Source: Paralichthys olivaceus
Taxonomy: Eukaryota; Chordata; Actinopteri; Pleuronectiformes; Paralichthyidae
Length of the DNA stretch: 64,000 nucleotides
Direction of reading: 5' to 3'
Assembly (NCBI RefSeq): GCF_024713975.1
Contig: NC_091097.1
Location: forward strand, 10,484,361 to 10,548,360
This document shows positions 1 to 13,300 of the stretch, piece by piece (position 1 is the stretch's first letter; each line of letters starts with the position of its first letter). Below the pieces are notes generated by a model that saw only the letters and a list, made by a program, of their open reading frames with translations, was not told the origin of the DNA and ran no database searches. The position numbers and the translations under genes were made by a program.

Positions 1-3000
1 AGAGGGGTGCTTTTCTTATTTCCTCTATGTTAACAAGACAAACTTGCATGCTTTCATTTCATCTCAAAACCTTGACCAAGTTTGAAGTAAAATATGCCCA
101 CACAGAGTATTCAACTTTTATAAACCGACCAGGCAGTTGGTCACATGACCTTCGTCTGCACAAAAACTTTCACAAAAAGAATGTGAAAGATAGAAAAGAA
201 CAAAAACCACTCAGAGCATGGGAATGTGAGCTAGGTGATATTCAACTGTGGAATGCAAACATATTTGTATCCCACTTCCTGTGCAGGAAATTTCAAATAC
301 TTCAGTAACATCATCCGCAGCATACAGCTGTACTAATATTTGAGTAAAACATGACACTGAAAGGGAAACGAAATGTTCATAATTCCCCACATACACACAC
401 ACAGAAAAATGCAATGAATGCAATGAAAGTATGAAGTGGATGAAGAAATGAACGACCGCGGCGCCTACCGGATTGCTCCTTTGTGGTGTGTGAACAAAAT
501 GCTCCCTCTGCCTGAAACAGATGCACAATTCATTTAGAGAGAATCTGATTTATTTTGACCAACCTCACCAAACTGCTCCCCATGTCACACATTCATATTG
601 TGGGGAATAATTGAAATGCCAAGCAGTCTTACTTACTGAGTGCAGTATATGCGGATGAGATGGTGCAGTAGCTTGTAGTGTGTATAATGTGTTTATTGGA
701 GAGTGTGTGCATATATAAAGCAATTTAACTTGTGAAGAATTTCCTCATTACAGTTAACTACCAATCACAAAAGGCAGTGAACTCTGTTGTGTCCAGCAGA
801 AGGAAAATCAGCGGCCTGTCTGGCCTCTGGTCCACATTCTGTCTACATGTTGGGCAACAGGGAATGCTGGGAAGTGAATCCATTTTCTAGTGGAGGGCCA
901 TGAAATATTAACCAATACCTCTTTCCTGACAGTGAGCAATAGTTTCGCAAGTAATGTGCCTGCATGTGTGTGTTCAAGTTTGTGTTTACACGTAGGAAAA
1001 CAGAAAGTAAATGGACCACAGTAGAAGGTGGGTGTTTGTATGAGAAAGGAGGTTGTATTAGACATGTTCAGACGTGACGGAGCTGCAGTAATATTTAACA
1101 GTGCTTCAACAGGCTATCAGGTCGTTTATATTAAGTGTTAAAAGGATTCTTGAAATAACTTTTTCTTTTTCTGTGGAGGTGCTGCTGTGGGGGTGGACTG
1201 TCCTCCTGTCCGTGCTCTGTGCACAAAGACTCACAGACTGAATCAAAGCCAGAGTAAAACTGCAGAAATCCTTCACGCATTGAACAACATGAAAAAAAGC
1301 ACAACCATTCAGGAGAGACAGTGGGATGTGTTCACAAGCAGCAGAGCGAGCCACCACTTCTCACCTCATTTTCACTGAAGTATTTTCTTGCTTCTCTCTC
1401 CAAACCAATCCGATCTCCACTGACCCCGCTGATAACCACCCAGAGGAGAGCTTAGATGGGAAGGGATGTGATGTTGCATCAAGGAGTCGAGGCAGTGTTT
1501 CACTTAAGGGAAGAGCAGTGGACCAGTGAGACCTCAAATGACACGATAACTAGATTTCAGAGCTTCTAAAACTTCTGCTAATGACATTGTGGAGCCATAA
1601 TGGCAACTGGAGACCGGAGTCAAGTGTCAAAACGACCGCAAGGTTATTTATGTGCTCCTGATTTGAATTTCCATTGTCACAGGCTTAAACTAAACTGACG
1701 GTGAAACATGGAACATCAGGAAAAACCATGCAAATTGTATAGGTGTATGTGCATGTACAGTATATATGGATATACGATACTGTGAATGGATATATGTGTG
1801 TGTATATATATATATATATATATGTCCTCCAGCTCGTCCTACTGCTGCATAAGGTCAGCAAATACATTTGCTCCAAATTATTGCTGTGTAATTCTTTATT
1901 GTATCTATCCCAGTCAAATAAGCACTTAACAAATGAAGGCTGAAAGGACCAATCAGTATGTTTTACAGCCACATTAATATTCCTACATTCAAATATTTAA
2001 TGGTAAGCATTGTTTATGTTTTACAGCTAAACATTAAACTGCATCACAAAACATTATTAACTTGCATTTAGTCATCAAAAGACCTGTCAATGAATTTGTG
2101 GTGGTGAGAGAGTGGACTGTAAATAAAGAAAAATATGGCGTCCTCATATGAACGCTTTCATCATGCATTGATAACATCATTTGGAGCCAGAGACTGCACA
2201 GTAATAATCGGGGTGGAGCCACAGCAGTGAGGTCCTGTCAATCTCAAACACTTGAAAAAACATCTCCACCATCTTTGAGAAAGGGATTTTGATGTGTACT
2301 TTTAGTTTGCTAACACATCTGCTCTTACTTTGGAAAGTACAAACCTCTGAGTTTGTTTTCCTGTTGCACTCCATATAGGGACATCATGTACAAAGAGTAG
2401 AATGGAATAATACACTTTCCCGGATCAAAAACAGAGAGAGAGAAAATAGGTGAAGCTGAAGTCAGAGATAGATCGTTCTTGCAATACGTCGTTATTCAGC
2501 AGTGATCATGGAGGAGACAAGTGGCAGCAAAGGAGGGTTAGGCTATTCATTTGGATGACAATACAAGATGGGGGACGAGAGATAAACTTCTTGAAGAGGT
2601 GAGTTTTTTAGGAAAGATTTCAACACCACAGTGTGTATTATCATCCTTTGCTCTAAGTTTGAAACAGGTTCATCTTTCATCACTGCTGCTGTCAGTGTCT
2701 GGATTACATCTGTGTGCTGGATCGGCAGGGCTAAATGTAAAATGAGACTGCGCTGACAAGAAAGCATTTCTTCATTTCAGAAACCAAAAGTGTTATTTCA
2801 GGTCATCAGAACAATAAAGCACTGCACTGGGACACAGTGCGTTTTATCTTTATTTTGTAGTGCAACAGTGATATACAGTTACACAGGAGGATCGACTGGC
2901 AAAAGATGAAAATGAATAGCGTAACAATACCCGCAGCTTATTTCATGGGGGGATAACGGTAGGTTTTCTGGTTTGGAATTTAAATCCCTACTTTAATATA

Positions 3001-5280
3001 ATCTTGTTTGGGTGTAGAGCTGGAGCACCATTCAAAGCCAGTGGCCTGAATGAAGCGAAATAAGGCAGAGCAGGTTTCTGCTGGGCTGCTGAGATGCTCT
3101 ACTGTACTGTTATAGACTGTTTGTCACAGGGGGGAGTGGGCTGTTTCCTATGACTAATCCTGCTTTAAACGGCTCCTGTGACATACCCTATTTGCTTACA
3201 CGTTGCTGCACGTACACTAAAATAGAGCCGTAATAAATCATTTCGCATGTGAATTTACAGCGTGTTTTACTTGAAGAGCCTGTATGCCTGTGATATTCAA
3301 ATTTCACCAATTTCCATGCAACAGACACAGGCAGTAAAGTGTGAGGAAGCAGTTACACAGCACACACACACACACACACATATTCACTCAAAGGCATAAG
3401 AAATACAACTTTTCCTGCATCTGTGTGTTTGTAATTGTATGATGCTGCAGTGATCTGCCATCAGAGCTCCTCAGCTCTTCCTTCCTCCGTCTCTGTATTT
3501 GGGGAAAATCGCAGGTTTCAGCAGCATTCATCAGCAACTGAGCAGGGTGACTGTGTGGGCGGAAATATGAAAGGCAGAAATCTAAATGTGTCTGACACAG
3601 CGTCCGCTGAGCCGCTGCGGATCCCTCTGAGAACTCTTGGTAGACTGGCTGCAGGTATGAGAACATAATTCAGGGGTGCCTGAAGCATTACAGATAAATA
3701 TAACAGGAATAAACCCAGTGGCTGTGAAAAACACATTAATATAATGTCAGCGGGCCTAATAAACAAACCTGTCATTTCTGCACATGTTCTCATTTCCATT
3801 GTCCTTTGCAGTTAAGAAAAAAAACAGGGGTGTTTCCCTCTCAGCCTTGCTGTTGTTACTTAAGTGACATGCCATGACAGGCCCAGACATCAGGTATAAT
3901 TGTTGCCCTCTGAGAAATGTCACAAACAATATCAGTGGGGTTTTTTTAAAAGAGAGGGGAGGAGAGTTTTATGACCAATGTTCTGCATTTGTGTTTTTGC
4001 CCCTTAGGGGAAAGCTCCATTAACAGCAGAGCTCCTCGAGGCTCCGCGGGGCCACGACAATAGCAGCTAATCAAAACCTTTCTTCCTGATGGCTGCTGAG
4101 GGACGGAGCACCTCTTATCACTGCCTCTTGCCCCTCAGCACCTCAGTCTGAAGGGTGAAGGACAGTAATGCAATAGTTCAATGTTGCCACAGTTGCTGCC
4201 TAATAAAAGTACAATTGCCCGGCCATTACCTCCAGGGTCTGTTTAACAGTGAGGCTGCCAACACAGGAACCACGCTGACATTTCAGCTCCTTCTTTAGCC
4301 CATTTACATTAATTAAATCTGAATGTCATCAGGCTCCATATACAGTCTTATCACCCTGGAATTTCCCACTCACCTCTCAGTTTGAAGGTAGTTTTTATCT
4401 TTTATGAGCGACCTGTTATCCGTCCTGATAGCTGATAACTGAGTGATTGTATTTGCCGTTAAATAATTGTTCATCCAGGGAAGACAAATTATCCTCTCAG
4501 TAGTCACCTGCTTAACATTCATGCAGGTCTGATGGAGCCGAGGGAAGCGACGCGCAAGTTATGTGACTGATAATCTGTAGTAAGTGAAAGTACACAGGAA
4601 ACGTGCTGTGCTCAAAGGCACCTCACGCAACACCAATACAGCTCTTGTTGAAGTTTTCAGCCTCCAGTTTGTTTTCATCCATGTTGGGCAACAGAAGACG
4701 AGATCTCGCTGTCGAGTTTACAACCAGGACATTTACTTTGGGATGCTTTCTGCTTAATTTGTGTACTTTCTGTCTACAACACACATTCTGCTAAACTATG
4801 TCTGCAAATGTGCAGAAGCTGTTATTCTTTTTAATGATATTTTGGGGGCCTTAAGATAATGTATATTATGAATTGGCACTATACAAATAAAATTGAATTA
4901 CAACATTATTTGATAAGGCCAAATAAAGCGTGAGAGCAGGGGAAGATATGTAGCAATCAGTAGAAACCCAACATGCAGCAGGACTCAAGCAAGTACATGA
5001 AGAGCCTGCCCCAACCTGGTTGATGCCAGGATCTTTTTTCAATGTTTTTTTCTTTTCCATCATCAACACGGCTTATCCTGTTGACAGGGGGAACTCCACC
5101 CCTCCATTGGCATTGTGGTGAGTAGATAATGAGTGAATTTTCAGTTTTGGGTGAACCATCCCTTTAATAAAACAATGATCTGACTTGAGGAAACTTAGAT
5201 GGTGCTCTCAACAATACACCTCAGTGTATGTCTGATACCAGATATTCTACATTATTCAGGTATTGAATTGGCTCTCTGTG
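1..5280. other. Intergenic region, no gene recognised
   Basis: I find no convincing exon here on either strand. The open frames are short, lack splice-bounded continuity and resemble no protein I know. The stretch holds a TA/TG-rich microsatellite near 1797-1823, a CA run near 3360-3380, and a copy of a common fish repeat tail (a tacaaataaaa-type end) near 4840-4900. A block at about 3950-4420 is less repetitive and more GC-balanced than its surroundings and might be a conserved noncoding element, but only a cross-species alignment could show that. Confidence 0.6.
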
Positions 5281-5282
5281 AA

Positions 5283-7397
5283 TTTATTCGTGTCTTTAGG
5301 CTCAGTATAATTAAAACTAAACCTGATTAGGTTTTTTTGCAATATGAAATTGAGCTTTTTAATTTGCTCTTAAGGCACCAATTAAAGCAGATCTGTTAAA
5401 AATTAATTTGTGAATCACAGTCGAAAAGATTAAAACTCTTAAGACAGTCGTTTTAAGAGCTAATTATTTTCTTGCAAAGCAATGACCAGACATTTGCACA
5501 TGCCCCAAGAAACGGGTTAAATGTTAAGACAAAAAAGAAACATTTTCATGTCAGATATGGATCAACCTCTGTTTATATGTTGAATGGATTAAATGATGAT
5601 CTCACGACAATGAGTTTAAATAACATTTACTTGCTCATGTCTCTCACACACACATACAGAGACAACCAATGGCGGTACAGATGAGAGGATAGCAGTTAGA
5701 ATCGAATCAATCGAAATGAAAGATGATCATGAACAGTACAGCTGCATCTCTTGGTCCATACACAACATGAGCAGTCTGCTATGGCGCCACTTCAGCTATC
5801 GAAACATACAGGCAAACAAAAAAAAAACAGAGCAGCAAATTCATTCAGAACACCAGACCAGAGGCAGGTATGATTCAAGAAAACCAAAGTTTTAAACTTT
5901 TGGGGCGAGGGGAAATGATCAAGCTTTAACTATTTACACAGCAAATAACACAGAAATGGTAAATGTAGATGGAAGCCAACACAGGGCAGGATGAGATCAC
6001 AGAGAAAACACCGCTAAGGCTCAAGTGTTGCCAGCAGAAGTCAGAGGTAATGGGTTTTCACAATCAAACTGTCAACCATATAGTTATTCACAAAAAAATA
6101 ATGAAGAAAAAAAAGAAAAACAAGGACAGTCATGTCACTGACCCATCACCTGCCAGTAGCTTCCATTGTTATATCCTCAGACAGACTTAACTCGCACCAT
6201 TACTGGGAAAACTTGAACATCGGCTGCATCCAACGTTCCAGCTGTCACAGTCTAGAGATTTATCATTTCAGTCAGGACACCCACTGAGGTTCCTTTGTTC
6301 ACTATGAACTTGCAGCTTGAGAGACGGCACACAGCGGATGTTCACTGCCCCACCCAACCACTAAAAAAAACAAAGGTGTGTGGACTTTTAAAGACATTCA
6401 AAATTTAACTTGGCAAACAACTCACATAAAAACACAGAAAATATAAACTCCCGGAGACTTAGAAAACTGCATCCTCTACAGGTGAGAACAGATAAGCATT
6501 GTGACCTGAGCCCTCCGAGTGCACCAAGGAACAACCAGTGTAGAGAACAGACTCCGTAAACAAGTTTGGAGGGTGTGGATCAAAAAAAAAAGACAAACAA
6601 CGTGGAAAAAGTTCAGGCTTGAGGGAAAATATGCTAGAATGGTAGAACGCTTCACCTTAATAATACACAGGCAGGTACATGCAGCTGTCAGCAGCTGGAT
6701 GGAAAGCTGAATGTTAACTGATGAAGAAAGGCCTGATTCCATAAGAGTCATATGGTAAAATTAACCTGTGGAAGGAACAAAGGGGAAAACTAAACAAACA
6801 CCACAACACAAATACACCATCTCATTAAACAAACTACTGAACTTTTTACATGGAAACAGGAAGGCTACTTAAAGAGCCTCAGAAGTAAAGCTAGTTCTTA
6901 ATTCTATGGAATTAAGAATTATATCCCTTTGTCTGATGGTGCGGACAGCTTTTCACTTTAGAGATATTAAACATTACAAAATTTAAACTGGCCCAACTAT
7001 CTGTAGCTCTGCATAGAAACCACACTCAACACAGGAATAAAAAAAAATGCTGAAGAGAAAAGACTTCTTTAGCTAATTAACCTTTTTTTTTTTTTTCACT
7101 GTACAAGTTGTTCAACAGAAAATTAAAAATCACAAGAAAAAAAAGAAAAAAGTAAAAACTTAATTTACCAACACACTAAAATCATATATACACAAAAAAG
7201 AAAACACAACCAATAATTCTCATGGAGAGACACGAGTGTCCAGATAGCAACAGGCCGCACTCTTCAGCGCCCTCCAGGGGTCACTCAGAAGAGTACACAT
7301 GAGACAAATCCAAGGACTGCAAAGTTAATTGAAGGAAATGCCATTGTGTCCAAGCTGCTTAATGGCTAACTGTACAGTATGAAGTATTCAACTGTAT
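5283..7397 (-). other. raver1: Probable raver1 3' untranslated region
   Basis: This A-rich stretch follows the raver1 stop codon at 7398-7400 and contains no coding-like frame. An AATAAA hexamer read on the minus strand lies at 5283-5288 and is the most distal candidate poly(A) signal I noticed. The true transcript end is not fixed by sequence alone; a shorter UTR is possible. Homopolymer runs occur near 6110, 7083 and 7137. Confidence 0.35.
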
Positions 7398-10300
7398 TTA
7401 AAATATACGCTTCCGCTTTAGGTAGGAGTCCGCATAATGGCCACCAAGGCCTTGGGAGTGCTGGCCCACGTAGCCGCCCTCTGGGCTGGGCTCCGGAGAC
7501 GGGATCAGCCGGGAGAACAAGCGCTTGTGGCTACCAATGGGAGTCTATAATTGTCGGCAAAAAAATAGAAGGAAAATTAACAGAGTGCAACACAACAACA
7601 AAGTGGATTCATTTAAAGCAAAGAAATGTGAACAAAAATGTAAAGCTTCAAAAGAAGTCAAGAAAGGGTCTTAATTACCTTCACAGCATTTCCCAGGCCT
7701 GGGGGATAGTTAGTAGTGTGACTCACAGGAGGCATTCCCACAGCCTGAGGACAAACAACCATCTTTCAGTGACCTCATGCACTCAAAGCAGAGCATTCAT
7801 TATTGAACATGGGGTTATTCTTAGAATGTAACCTTCCACTTTTTTATCTCTTCCTGCGTTACCTCTGTGTTCTTGCACTGACGAGTAATCGATAGAGTGA
7901 AAATCTGAAAAAAAAAAACTGTCCAAAACATAAGATTTACCCTGTTGAGGTGAGTGGTGGGGAGGCTCCCGTTACTGGAGGCCTCGGGCCCTGAGCTGAA
8001 GTATGAGGACAGGGGTGGGTTGGGAGGGTAACTGTAGGGGGAAAATCGCTCGGTGTAGTCGGAGTGACGAGAGGCCTGCAGGTAAGAAAATCACAGAGAT
8101 CAGCCCATCTGTTTCATCATGAGCCCAGTGTGTAATTAATCTAACGACATTAAACATTTGCTTGCACCATTTTGAATTTGTTGCATTAAAAAAAAAAACA
8201 CTACCTGCTGTCCAAATCCTGCCAAGGCTCCAGTATCAAGGTTCTCCTGCTGCTCGTACAAGTGGGCCAGAGGATCCTGAGGCGAAATACCAGATGGGCA
8301 TAAGGCTTAATCGCATCATATAGCCTACTAAACGAGCAGGCAGGCTGTGCAGAGTGCACAATACTATGAATTCAACAGATCACTATAAGTCATCTAGCAA
8401 AGTAGCATTAACTAAGGTAAGAGCAGAATTTTCAAAATATGGCCTCTTTCCACAGACAATGGAGACCGTTGGTTACCTGGTGTAGGGGAGGGTATTCAGG
8501 GCTGTAGGAATCCTGATAGCGCAGGCTGTAATTCGGCTGTATGCTCTGCTGTGCGGATTGGTTGGACACATTACTTAGTGTTGGCCTCTTCCTGTAAGGA
8601 TGAGGTCTGCAGCTTCCTCCTGGAGAAAGAGAGGCCAGATATATGTCACATCCTGAATAAATGAGGTGATACAAACAAAGACTGGTATGTAGGAAACTCA
8701 ACCACACACTGCAAACAAGAACCTCACCTGACTGAAAACCATTGTTGACACTGAGGAAGGCACTCTGGGGAATTGTCATTTCTTTAGGAGGATCTCCTAG
8801 TATGGATATCTGAGAGGAAGAAGAGAGGCGATTCATTTTCGGCGCTCATTTCGTAAAAAACTGGATAAGAACACGAAGCAGAAAGGCATATAAAGGAAAT
8901 GACTTGGGACCTCACCCCTTGTGCTGTGAGGCCATCTGCCCCCATCATGCCACCCATCATGGGCATAGAGATGCCCTGCAGGGTGGGAGAGGAAGTCTGG
9001 GGGAAGGTACATGCTGCTGTGGGAGACTCCTGCTCCCTTGTGAGGGCTCTGCCAAGTGGCATTGGCTTAAGGGGGGCCAGAGGATCCGACTGCAGACCAA
9101 GACCTGAGACTACACCACCCAGAGAAATAAGAGAGGAATGATGTAAATTACAATAATGTCATCTTTAATAGTTTGAATATTAAGAGCCCTCTTTCAGGTT
9201 TTACATATTAGATTAGCAAAAAAAAAAACAACTATCTTGCAAATTTAAACAAATACATGTTAATGTTTGTACTAAAAGATTTCTATCACAAACTTTTAAG
9301 CCTCATCTATTAATTTACTATGTTCAATGTAAAGAATAAGAAGCATGACTAACAGGCAAGTGGTGCAACAGATGTTTCGCATCATAAGCAAAGCAAAAAA
9401 ACATGCAGTCTGTGGCTTTAGGAGCTACGACTGGAGTCGGCAGAGGCCAAACCTTGGGGCAGGTCTCCGAGCAGATGGACTCCCTGCTGGACGGGCAGAG
9501 CAGCCAGAGGATTCTCCCCAATGAGTCCTGCCTGCTGACCGAAGGAGAGAGCGGAGTTCAGTGTCACAAGAGGGTCACACAGCGTGGATACAGCACTTGA
9601 GCGGTAGAAAAAAAAAACACTGAGCTACACGAGCACACTCATCAGCACCAAGGCTTACTCACCGCGTATGAAATTATGTTCTCAGAGTATGGTATTAACA
9701 ATTGTGGTACACCTACCACATCACTCTGCACCACTCAAAAAAACACCCCACACATACACACACAAAAACAAGCTTCACACTTTCCTAGCAAGAGCGTACC
9801 CACCAAGGCTCTGAGTTGTCGATCACCAGTCACATAAAAAGACCAGGATCCATCTAGCCTCGCCACCACCACCACCACCACCACCTCACAAACACCATTA
9901 TCACTCACACAAAGCACTAGGGGGTTTTCTTTATTATGCAGCACCTGAGCCCAAAGAAGATGATTTCCCAGAAAGGCTTGCTGAAGGTAAAGAGGCAAAG
10001 AGTGAGGGGAAAAAAGTGCATATGAGTTGGAGAAGATGAATCAAAATAGGCTGAGCGGCTAAGAGGAACATGCCATAGGAAAAGGCAGAAAGGCCGCAGT
10101 ACCTGCTGTGCCTTGGCCTGGTTCTGAAGTAGCAGCTGGAGCAGGGCAGCGGAGAGGGCGGGGTTGGCCAGCAGTGGCATCGTGGGGGCTGCCCCAAGGA
10201 GGCCTGCACACAGAGACAGCATAAGGACCCACAGCGCCAGAAAAAATCCTCAAAATTAAACATTTATTAAGAGCTCACCTTGTTTGTGCCCCTGTGACAG

Positions 10301-13300
10301 AGGGTTGAGCAGCATCTTGAGGGTGGCTGGGTTGTTAAGGCCTGTGAGTATCTGCATGGCTGTGGGATCAGGGAGGAGACCTTTACCCCTGTTCACAGCC
10401 TTGAAGAGAGGAAGCAAAAGACACCATTTTAGCAGTGACATTGCAATGGCAAACTGAATTGTTAACTTTAGAAATGTGGATACAGTCTCAGTAGGACTTA
10501 TATACCATGGTTTGGGCAGCAATTAGAGCAGCCAACATGCTTCTTCCAGGAGGGCCAGGGGCACAGAAGGACACCCTGATGTGTGTCCCGCCGAGCAGCC
10601 TGACATCAGAGAGTCGCTGTGCCTCTTCTGCCATCTCTGCAGTGGCAAACTCCAAAACTGCGAACCGACGAAAACTTCCATCTTGTCCCTGAGCCAACTG
10701 TGGAGATGAGGGAAAAATGTCAATGCAGTCTTAGAGAGCTAATTAGACCAAGTTCTACAGCCAAAAAATATTTTTAAAAAAGGGGAATTTCACACCCTGG
10801 ACACTTTGCCCATAGAGCATCAAAAGAAACATTTGTTTTGGAAAACACAGGGAAATGCACCAGAGTAAAAACTAATGAAATGAAAAGCCCACATCAATGA
10901 AAGTGTTGTTTCTTGGTTTTGTTCACTGACATAAATATAAGGTAAGTGGTTAGTCAGAGATTTACTCGCACTGGCAGATTCTAATATACCAGCCTGCCAT
11001 GCAAGACTGAGACGATTTACTCTTCCACAAAATGTTGAAAATAAAAATGTCCACTTTTTAAAAATGTAGGATGTAGCAAGAAAATTACCATAGATAAGGA
11101 TTGCCAAAAAGCTAATTTTTAAATTCAACCTTCCACACATACGAGGTTTGTCAAACTTTAAAGGATCCACATAATTTTTTTCCTTAAACAAAAGTTCCAG
11201 ATCAAATCTAAAAAACTTGACAGCAAGGGATCTTTTCAATATTATATTTAGCTGATGCTTTTATCCAAAGCGACTTACAATAAGTGCATCAACCATGATC
11301 AATTACTAAAATAGGCACCATTATGCTGGCATAAGCTGTAGAATTTCTTTCCAACAGCTTACTCTAAATCAGTCAATGTGATTCACGATGAGCCTCATTA
11401 TTTACTATCAACAGGTTTCACTATTAAGAACTATTTTCCTTTTATATCACATGAACCTTAATGATCCGTTTTTCCCACAATCCTAAAAAAACAAAAAACA
11501 GACCCAGCAGAAAGTGCCACTATGCCTGTTGTGCAAAAAAAGGACAAGCCTCTCTCATTCCAGAAAAGCCGGCTGAATGACACCACCTGGGGGAGTCAGG
11601 TCATCTCCATAGAAACCAGCAATGCTCATTGCTATAGAAACTTAGAGCGGCCACATGAAAACCGGGTTAGAGGTGAGAGAGTGCAAAAGTTCAAATATGG
11701 AGTATAAATACAAAAAGATTCCTGCCATCTATGACTCATCCCTAAGTATATTTCATACACTGTCAGAGGCAGTTGTACTCTGTGATACACGTGGAAGCAC
11801 ATTCATCAACATCCGAGAGGTTTTAATAATAATAATAATAATCATGACTTTGCACCACCAAAAAAAGTAGCGATGGTGAAACAAGTCCTATATCAAGTGG
11901 AAGATTGAGCGGCAATAAATCTAATACTCATCGTGTAAATTGCAATCAGGATCATGTAGCCTTAATTTGACAAGAAGCAGTGAGCATGTGTATGTTTGTG
12001 TGATTTTGACCTGGCAGAAGACTGGCGCGTGTGTGTCAGCCAGGGCGTTACGGAGGTCTTGGGCTGTCAGCAGGTTCGGGGGCAGGCGGTCGACGCACAG
12101 ACATTTGGAGTGCAGCAGCGGGTAGGTGAGGGAGCCCACCTCTGTCCAGTGGACGTAGAGCATGCGGGAGCCCAGCTGCTTTCCCAACAGCTCTGACTTG
12201 GCCCTGGCTGCCGAGTCCTTCTTCATGTACTCCACAAAACCGTAACCCTTGGAATGCCCGGTGGAGGCGCTGTACACCAGGAAGCAGCGCTCCAGGTTAC
12301 CGAAAGGCCGCACCAACTCCTCAAACTGCTGCTGGGTGAAAGCACGGGGCAAGTTGGCGATGCATAGCAGAGCGTCTGTTGGCTGCAGCTGCACAGAGAT
12401 CTCCCGGTCCCTGAGCACATGCTGGTGGAACTCTATGATGGCACACTGGGCCTGTTCTCCATTGAGCAGGGTAACAAACGCTGAGGGTGACAGGAGACAG
12501 AGAAAGGAGATAATAAGCACAATTTGGTGTGCAGGGGAGTAAACTTTGTTCAGTCAGCATTAACAACAAGATCTTTTTTCCAGCACATCAGATAGGGAGC
12601 AAACTTGTGTTTGTGACAGCATCTCTCCTGGTAAAAGTCAGTTCTGGAGGCATGATGTCACCACACACCAGTGTTTATGTCCCCTAATGGAATCTACAAT
12701 GGCTGTCAAAGTGGAGGCACTTTACACCTAAAACGTCACATGGAGAGCTTAATGAGTTTGTTACCAGCACTTCCTTCTACAGGGCCTGTGACAGACTCAT
12801 TGCAGAGCAGACAGGTTTACTAGGACTCTCTTAGAATGCTGCTACATGTGGAGGAAACATTATGTTACCTACATGTTTTGAAGAGGGACAGAAAGGGGGG
12901 AAAAAATGTAGCTTATACCTTAAAGTGTAATATTTTATCAGCTAAACAGATGATGTAAAAAAGCACATTGTTTTATTGATACCAGGCATACCCTGAATCT
13001 ATTATCTGGCTCCAGCAAATGTTTGGCCCGGTGTAATCAGCTGTTATCATCTGGTAGGACACTACTTCAGTCCAAAATTGATGCTTTAATCATTTCTTTA
13101 CACACATTCAGTTCTCCAAGACGCATCAGCTTTCCCACTTCTAATGACAACCAATCCGTAGTGCACTTAGATCATTATAATATAACTGCTCCATAGAGTT
13201 TTTTTGCTTTACGTGTTCAGCATTTTTATCAAGTCAGGAACCATTGATATTTCCATGAACCCAGCCCTACTATGTAACCTCATCAGGAAGATAGTCGCCA

